Under the pieces are notes generated by a model. The model saw nothing but the letters and a program-made list of their open reading frames with translations. It was not told where the DNA came from and made no database searches. A program made the translations under genes and the position numbers. Below are positions 60,822 to 64,000 of a stretch of 64,000 bases of DNA, piece by piece. The number at the start of each line of letters is the position of its first letter. Position 1 is the first letter of the stretch. This DNA is from Rhodospirillaceae bacterium (GTDB lineage Bacteria; Pseudomonadota; Alphaproteobacteria; Bin65): positions 1 through 64,000 of the forward strand of contig WTGH01000047.1 of NCBI GenBank assembly GCA_011523655.1, written 5' to 3'.

Positions 60822-61750
60822 CCGCCGCCCGGACCGCCCCCGCCGGGCTGCCGGATGGGCCGATTCTCTCCGTCCGCAATCTGCATCTGGCGATCGCCGG
60901 GCGGCGGCGGCAGACGCCGATCCTGCGCAACGTGTCGCTCGACATCGTTCCCGGCGAGGTCCACGGGCTGGTCGGCGAATCCGGCGCCGGCAAGACGATG
61001 ATCGGCAAAGTTATCCTGGGCATCCAGCCGTCCCGGGCCGTCATTACCGGCGGATCGGTACGGTTCGACGGCCGCGACATCACCCATCTGCCCGAGCGCG
61101 AGCGGCGCAGCCTGATGGGCCGGGGCCTCGGCCTGATTCCGCAGGATCCCATGACCTCGCTGAACCCGGCCTACCGCATCGGCGGGCAGATCGCCGACGT
61201 GTTGCGCCTGCATCTGGGGATGGACCGGGCGGCGGCCCGCGCGCGGGCGCTCGAACTGCTCGACGACGTCCATATCCGGGAGCCGGAGCGGGTGCTGCAC
61301 CAGTATCCCCACGAACTCAGCGGCGGCATGCGTCAGCGCGTGCTGATCGCCATCGCCTTCGCCTGCCGGCCCAAGCTGATCGTCGCCGACGAGCCGACGA
61401 CCGCGCTCGACGTGACGGTGCAGCGCCAGGTCCTCGCGCTGATCAAGGAGATGCAGGCGCAGGAAGGCGCGTCAATCCTGTTCGTCACCCACGATCTCGG
61501 CGTCGTCGCCAAGATCTGTGACCGGGTGACGGTGCTGCATGGCGGCCGGGTCCTGGAAGCCGGCGACACGCGCCGGATCGTCGAGAGTCCGCAGCACGAC
61601 TATACCAGGGCCCTGATGGCTGCGACGCCGCGCCACGACAGGCCCGGCGACCTGCTGCAACCGGTGCCCGAAGCGCTGACCGCGCGGCTGAACGCAGAGG
61701 CGCTGGCCTACGACGCCGCGCCCGATGCGGCGAGGGCGGGCCATGGCTGA
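60818..61750 (+). CDS. ABC transporter ATP-binding protein (DppD/OppD type)
   Basis: 310-aa ATPase: Walker A GESGAGKTMIGK (~48), GLIPQDPMTSLNP Q-loop (~105), signature LSGGMRQRVLIAIAFA (~166), Walker B LIVADEPTTALDVTVQ (~186), H-loop VTHDLGVVAKICD. The C-terminus (QHDYTRALMAATP) is the OppD/DppD extension. Overlaps both neighbours, so the operon is tightly coupled. Confidence 0.94.
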   Translation: MTAARTAPAGLPDGPILSVRNLHLAIAGRRRQTPILRNVSLDIVPGEVHGLVGESGAGKTMIGKVILGIQPSRAVITGGSVRFDGRDITHLPERERRSLMGRGLGLIPQDPMTSLNPAYRIGGQIADVLRLHLGMDRAAARARALELLDDVHIREPERVLHQYPHELSGGMRQRVLIAIAFACRPKLIVADEPTTALDVTVQRQVLALIKEMQAQEGASILFVTHDLGVVAKICDRVTVLHGGRVLEAGDTRRIVESPQHDYTRALMAATPRHDRPGDLLQPVPEALTARLNAEALAYDAAPDAARAGHG

Positions 61751-63323
61751 GCCCGCCCTGCTGGAGGCGGCCGGGCTGCGCCTGTCGCTGCCGGACTACA
61801 GCCGCAAGCCGCCCTTCGGCGCCGCGCCGACGGTCGATATCCTGCACGGCATCGACCTGACGCTGGCGCCCGGCGATGCGCTGGGCATTGTCGGCGAAAG
61901 CGGCTCCGGCAAGACCAGCCTCGGGCGCACCCTGGTCCGGCTCTACAGGCCGACAGCCGGCAGCCTGCTGTTCGACGGGCAGGACATTACCGGCCTGCCG
62001 GAAGAGCGGCTGCGCCCGCTGCGCGCCCGGTTCCAGATGATCTTCCAGGATCCGCAATCCTCGCTCAACCCGCGCCACCGGGTCGCCGATATCGTCGCCC
62101 GGCCGCTGCGCCTTCACGGCCGCGCGGCGACCGCGGCCGAGGCGCGCAAGCAGGTCGACGCCCTGCTGGAGCGGGTCGCGCTGCGGCCGGTCCACGGCGA
62201 GCGCTATTCCCACGAACTGTCCGGCGGCGAGCGCCAGCGCGTCGGCATCGCCCGCGCCATCGCGTTGCAGCCGCGCCTGGTCGTGGCCGACGAGATCGTC
62301 TCCGGCCTCGACGTTTCGAGCCAGGCGCAGATTCTCGCCCTGCTGCGCGAACTGCGGCGCGACCTGGGCCTCGCCCTGCTGTTCATCAGCCACGACCTTT
62401 CCGTCGTGCGCACCGTGTGCGACCGGGTTATGGTGATGCTGAACGGCCGGGCGGTCGAACAGGGCGATTGCGCTTCGATCTTCGCGGCGCCGAAACACCC
62501 CTATACCCGCCGGCTCTTGAACGCGATCCCGCTGCCCGACGTCGACCCGGACTGGGTCGCCCGGACGGCGGAGAACGAACTGGGAGAGATACTGACGATG
62601 ACTGTGAAAGACAGCGTGGCGCTCGTCACCGGCGCCAACCGCGGCGTCGGCGAAGCCTTCGTGCAGGCGCTGCTGAACCGCGGCGCGGCGAAGGTCTATG
62701 CCGGGATGCGCAGCACCGATGGCTACGAGGCGCCGGACGAGCGCGTGCAGGCGGTCGAACTGGACGTGACCGACCATTCGGCGGTCGCGAATGCGGCGGC
62801 CGAATACGGCGACGTCACCCTGCTGGTCAACAATGCGGGCGTAAACCACAACCGGCCGATCTCCGCCGACGCCGCCCAGCAGAACGCGCGCGACGAGATA
62901 GAGGTCAACTATTTCGGCACCATGGAGATGTGCCGGCAATTCGGCCCGGTCCTCGGCGCCAACGGCGGCGGCGCCATCGTCAACATGCTGTCGATCCTGG
63001 CCCGGGTGAACCTGCCGATGATCGGCACCTACTGCGCGTCCAAGGCCGCGACCCTGTCGCTGACCCAGGGCGTGCGCGCCGAACTGGCGGCCCAGGGCAC
63101 GCTGGTCGTCGCCGTCATGCCGGCCGCCATCAACACCCGCATGGGCGACATGAACCCGCCGCCGCTGGAAGAGCCGGCGGATGTCGCCAACGCGGCCCTC
63201 GACGCCGTCGAGGCCGGCGAAGAGGACATCTATCCCGGCGTCGTCGCCGATGGCGTCAGCCAGGGCCTCGCCGCCGACCCGAAAGGCGTCGAGAAACAGT
63301 TCGCCGAATATCTGCCGGGATAG
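61743..63323 (+). CDS. DppF/OppF-type ATPase fused in frame to an SDR oxidoreductase
   Basis: A single open frame of 526 aa. Residues 1-285 are the second importer ATPase (GESGSGKTSLGR, LSGGERQRVGIARAIA, LVVADEIVSGLDVSSQ, SHDLSVVRTVCDRV, HPYTRRLLNAIP). From Met286 it is a complete 241-aa short-chain dehydrogenase (TGANRGVG, NNAGV, Ser in NMLSILA, YCASKAATL). No stop separates them. A good ribosome site (GGGAGAG) lies before the internal ATG at 62598, so the SDR is probably also made on its own, and the ATPase would carry a long C-terminal passenger. Confidence 0.85.
   Translation: MAEPALLEAAGLRLSLPDYSRKPPFGAAPTVDILHGIDLTLAPGDALGIVGESGSGKTSLGRTLVRLYRPTAGSLLFDGQDITGLPEERLRPLRARFQMIFQDPQSSLNPRHRVADIVARPLRLHGRAATAAEARKQVDALLERVALRPVHGERYSHELSGGERQRVGIARAIALQPRLVVADEIVSGLDVSSQAQILALLRELRRDLGLALLFISHDLSVVRTVCDRVMVMLNGRAVEQGDCASIFAAPKHPYTRRLLNAIPLPDVDPDWVARTAENELGEILTMTVKDSVALVTGANRGVGEAFVQALLNRGAAKVYAGMRSTDGYEAPDERVQAVELDVTDHSAVANAAAEYGDVTLLVNNAGVNHNRPISADAAQQNARDEIEVNYFGTMEMCRQFGPVLGANGGGAIVNMLSILARVNLPMIGTYCASKAATLSLTQGVRAELAAQGTLVVAVMPAAINTRMGDMNPPPLEEPADVANAALDAVEAGEEDIYPGVVADGVSQGLAADPKGVEKQFAEYLPG
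62582..62600 (+). promoter_or_regulatory. Internal ribosome site and start for the SDR part
   Basis: GGGAGAG (62582-62588) sits 9 nt before an ATG (62598-62600) in the same frame as the upstream ATPase. It begins MTVKDSVALVTGANRGVG, a normal SDR N-terminus, and so argues for independent translation. Confidence 0.65.
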
Positions 63324-63396
63324 GGGCGGCGGCCCGTGGCGTGGCGGAAAACGTCCGCCCGGTCGGGCGCGTTTTCGCATGCCTCCGCACCCTCCC

Positions 63397-63531
63397 GTGT
63401 CACCCCGGACGCCCCGCAGGGGCGATCCGGGGACCAGAGCCACAGGCCGGGATCCTACCGCGCGACCCCTTCGACAGGCTCGGGGCAGGCTCTGGACCCC
63501 GGCTCTCCGCTCCGCTCCGGCCGGGGTGACA
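63397..63531. repeat. Intergenic palindromic repeat, family C, copy 2
   Basis: 135-bp element, ends GTGTCACCCCGGA and CCGGGGTGACA, same central CTTCGACAGGCTCGG block as at 58704-58834. It fills the 304-bp gap between the SDR and the ligase gene; no gene otherwise. Confidence 0.85.
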
Positions 63532-63627
63532 AGACGAGGGTGTTTGTGGGAAGGAAGGACGGGCCGCGCAGGGTGGGAATCCTTTGCGGCTCCGGCGTTC
63601 TATCCGCTACGCAAGGGACCGTAACGA

Positions 63628-64000
63628 ATGCCCGTTCCCTATTACGACTGGGCCGCAGGCCACGCGGCGATCCGGCCGGACGCCATGGCCCAGGTCGATA
63701 TCCAGAACGGCCGCAGCTACACCTATGCCCAGATGGACGAGCGATCGGCGCGGCTGGGGCGCTGGCTGCAGGACCGCGGGGTCGGGCGCGGCGACCGGGT
63801 TGCCATTCTGGCCTATAACGGCCCGGAATTCTTCGAACTGGAATTCGCCGCCGGCAAGACCGGCGCGATCATGGTGCCGCTGAACTGGCGGCTGGCGCAG
63901 CCGGAGCTGGACTATATCCTGGGCGATTGCGCGCCCAAGGTGCTGATCCACGATGTCGAATTCGCCGAAATGTGCGATGCCCTGCGCGACAGCTGCACCA
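63628..64000 (+). CDS. AMP-dependent acyl-CoA synthetase, 5' part
   Basis: First 124 codons; the gene runs off the window. PVPYYDWAAGHAAIRPDAMAQVDIQNGRSYTYAQMDERSARLGRWLQDRGVGRGDRVAILAYNGPEFFELEFAAGKTGAIMVPLNWRL is the N-terminal domain of the ANL (acyl-CoA ligase) superfamily. The ATP- and substrate-binding motifs are beyond the edge, so the acid cannot be named. Confidence 0.85.
   Translation, partial: MPVPYYDWAAGHAAIRPDAMAQVDIQNGRSYTYAQMDERSARLGRWLQDRGVGRGDRVAILAYNGPEFFELEFAAGKTGAIMVPLNWRLAQPELDYILGDCAPKVLIHDVEFAEMCDALRDSCT

Overview
The window is a high-GC stretch (about two thirds G+C by eye) of a free-living alphaproteobacterium, most likely Rhodospirillales-like. The markers are a RegB/RegA redox two-component pair, a Usg-family protein, a DUF1178 protein, GlnRS together with a glutamyl-Q-tRNA(Asp) synthetase, HisF-HisE, an aerobic benzoyl-CoA (Box) pathway with a BoxR regulator, and many CoA- and ABC-linked catabolic genes. 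No rRNA, tRNA, CRISPR array or complete insertion sequence was found. The genus cannot be decided from the sequence.

Layout. 0-8 kb: epoxide hydrolase, TauE/SafE permease, CoA-transferase III and acyl-CoA dehydrogenase, a HigA antitoxin behind a truncated HigB, a TauD-type dioxygenase and glnS. 7.9-9.5 kb: an AT-rich insert flanked by a 48-bp duplication of the glnS 3' end. 9.6-12.4 kb: polA. 12.4-14.7 kb: a two-gene nuclease module (Cas4-like/DEDD DUF2779 protein plus a very AT-rich PD-(D/E)XK-like protein). 14.9-18.3 kb: a Baeyer-Villiger-type monooxygenase, an NTF2-like protein and a MerR-DUF433/DUF5615 toxin-antitoxin pair. 18.4-28.5 kb: a redox and aromatic-degradation block with KorAB, a ferredoxin/flavodoxin-NADP reductase, Usg, boxB, boxC, boxR and a divergent flavodoxin, with TGCA-N6-TGCA operators at the box promoters. 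28.5-39.5 kb: hydroxyacid dehydrogenase, SH3 protein, HNH nuclease, DNA repair (AlkA-like, Ada-like), glutamyl-Q-tRNA synthetase, metallopeptidase, PHB depolymerase, a CobS-like/phosphatase pair and an ABC-2 exporter. 39.6-48.6 kb: regB-regA, HIT protein, hisF-hisE, peroxiredoxin, methyltransferase, DUF1178, SDR, amino-acid-synthesis family protein and an enolase-superfamily enzyme. 49-55.4 kb: MATE exporter and a Gld-type ABC operon with GldG-like and DUF4340 proteins. 55.8-64 kb: dienelactone hydrolase fusion, a complete Dpp/Opp-type importer whose last ATPase runs in frame into an SDR, and the start of an AMP-forming acyl-CoA ligase.

The main points of interest are these. First, the Box pathway has no BoxA here but sits beside a flavodoxin, an NADPH reductase and a 2-oxoacid oxidoreductase, which suggests another electron route to the BoxB epoxidase. 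Second, short perfect or near-perfect tandem duplications (11-17 bp units) recur at the 5' ends of at least a dozen unrelated genes. Third, the glnS-flanked insert looks like a relic of site-specific integration. Fourth, the two-gene nuclease module has a foreign base composition. Fifth, gluQ appears to start at ATT. Three families of palindromic intergenic repeats (A, B, C) are also present in two or three copies each.
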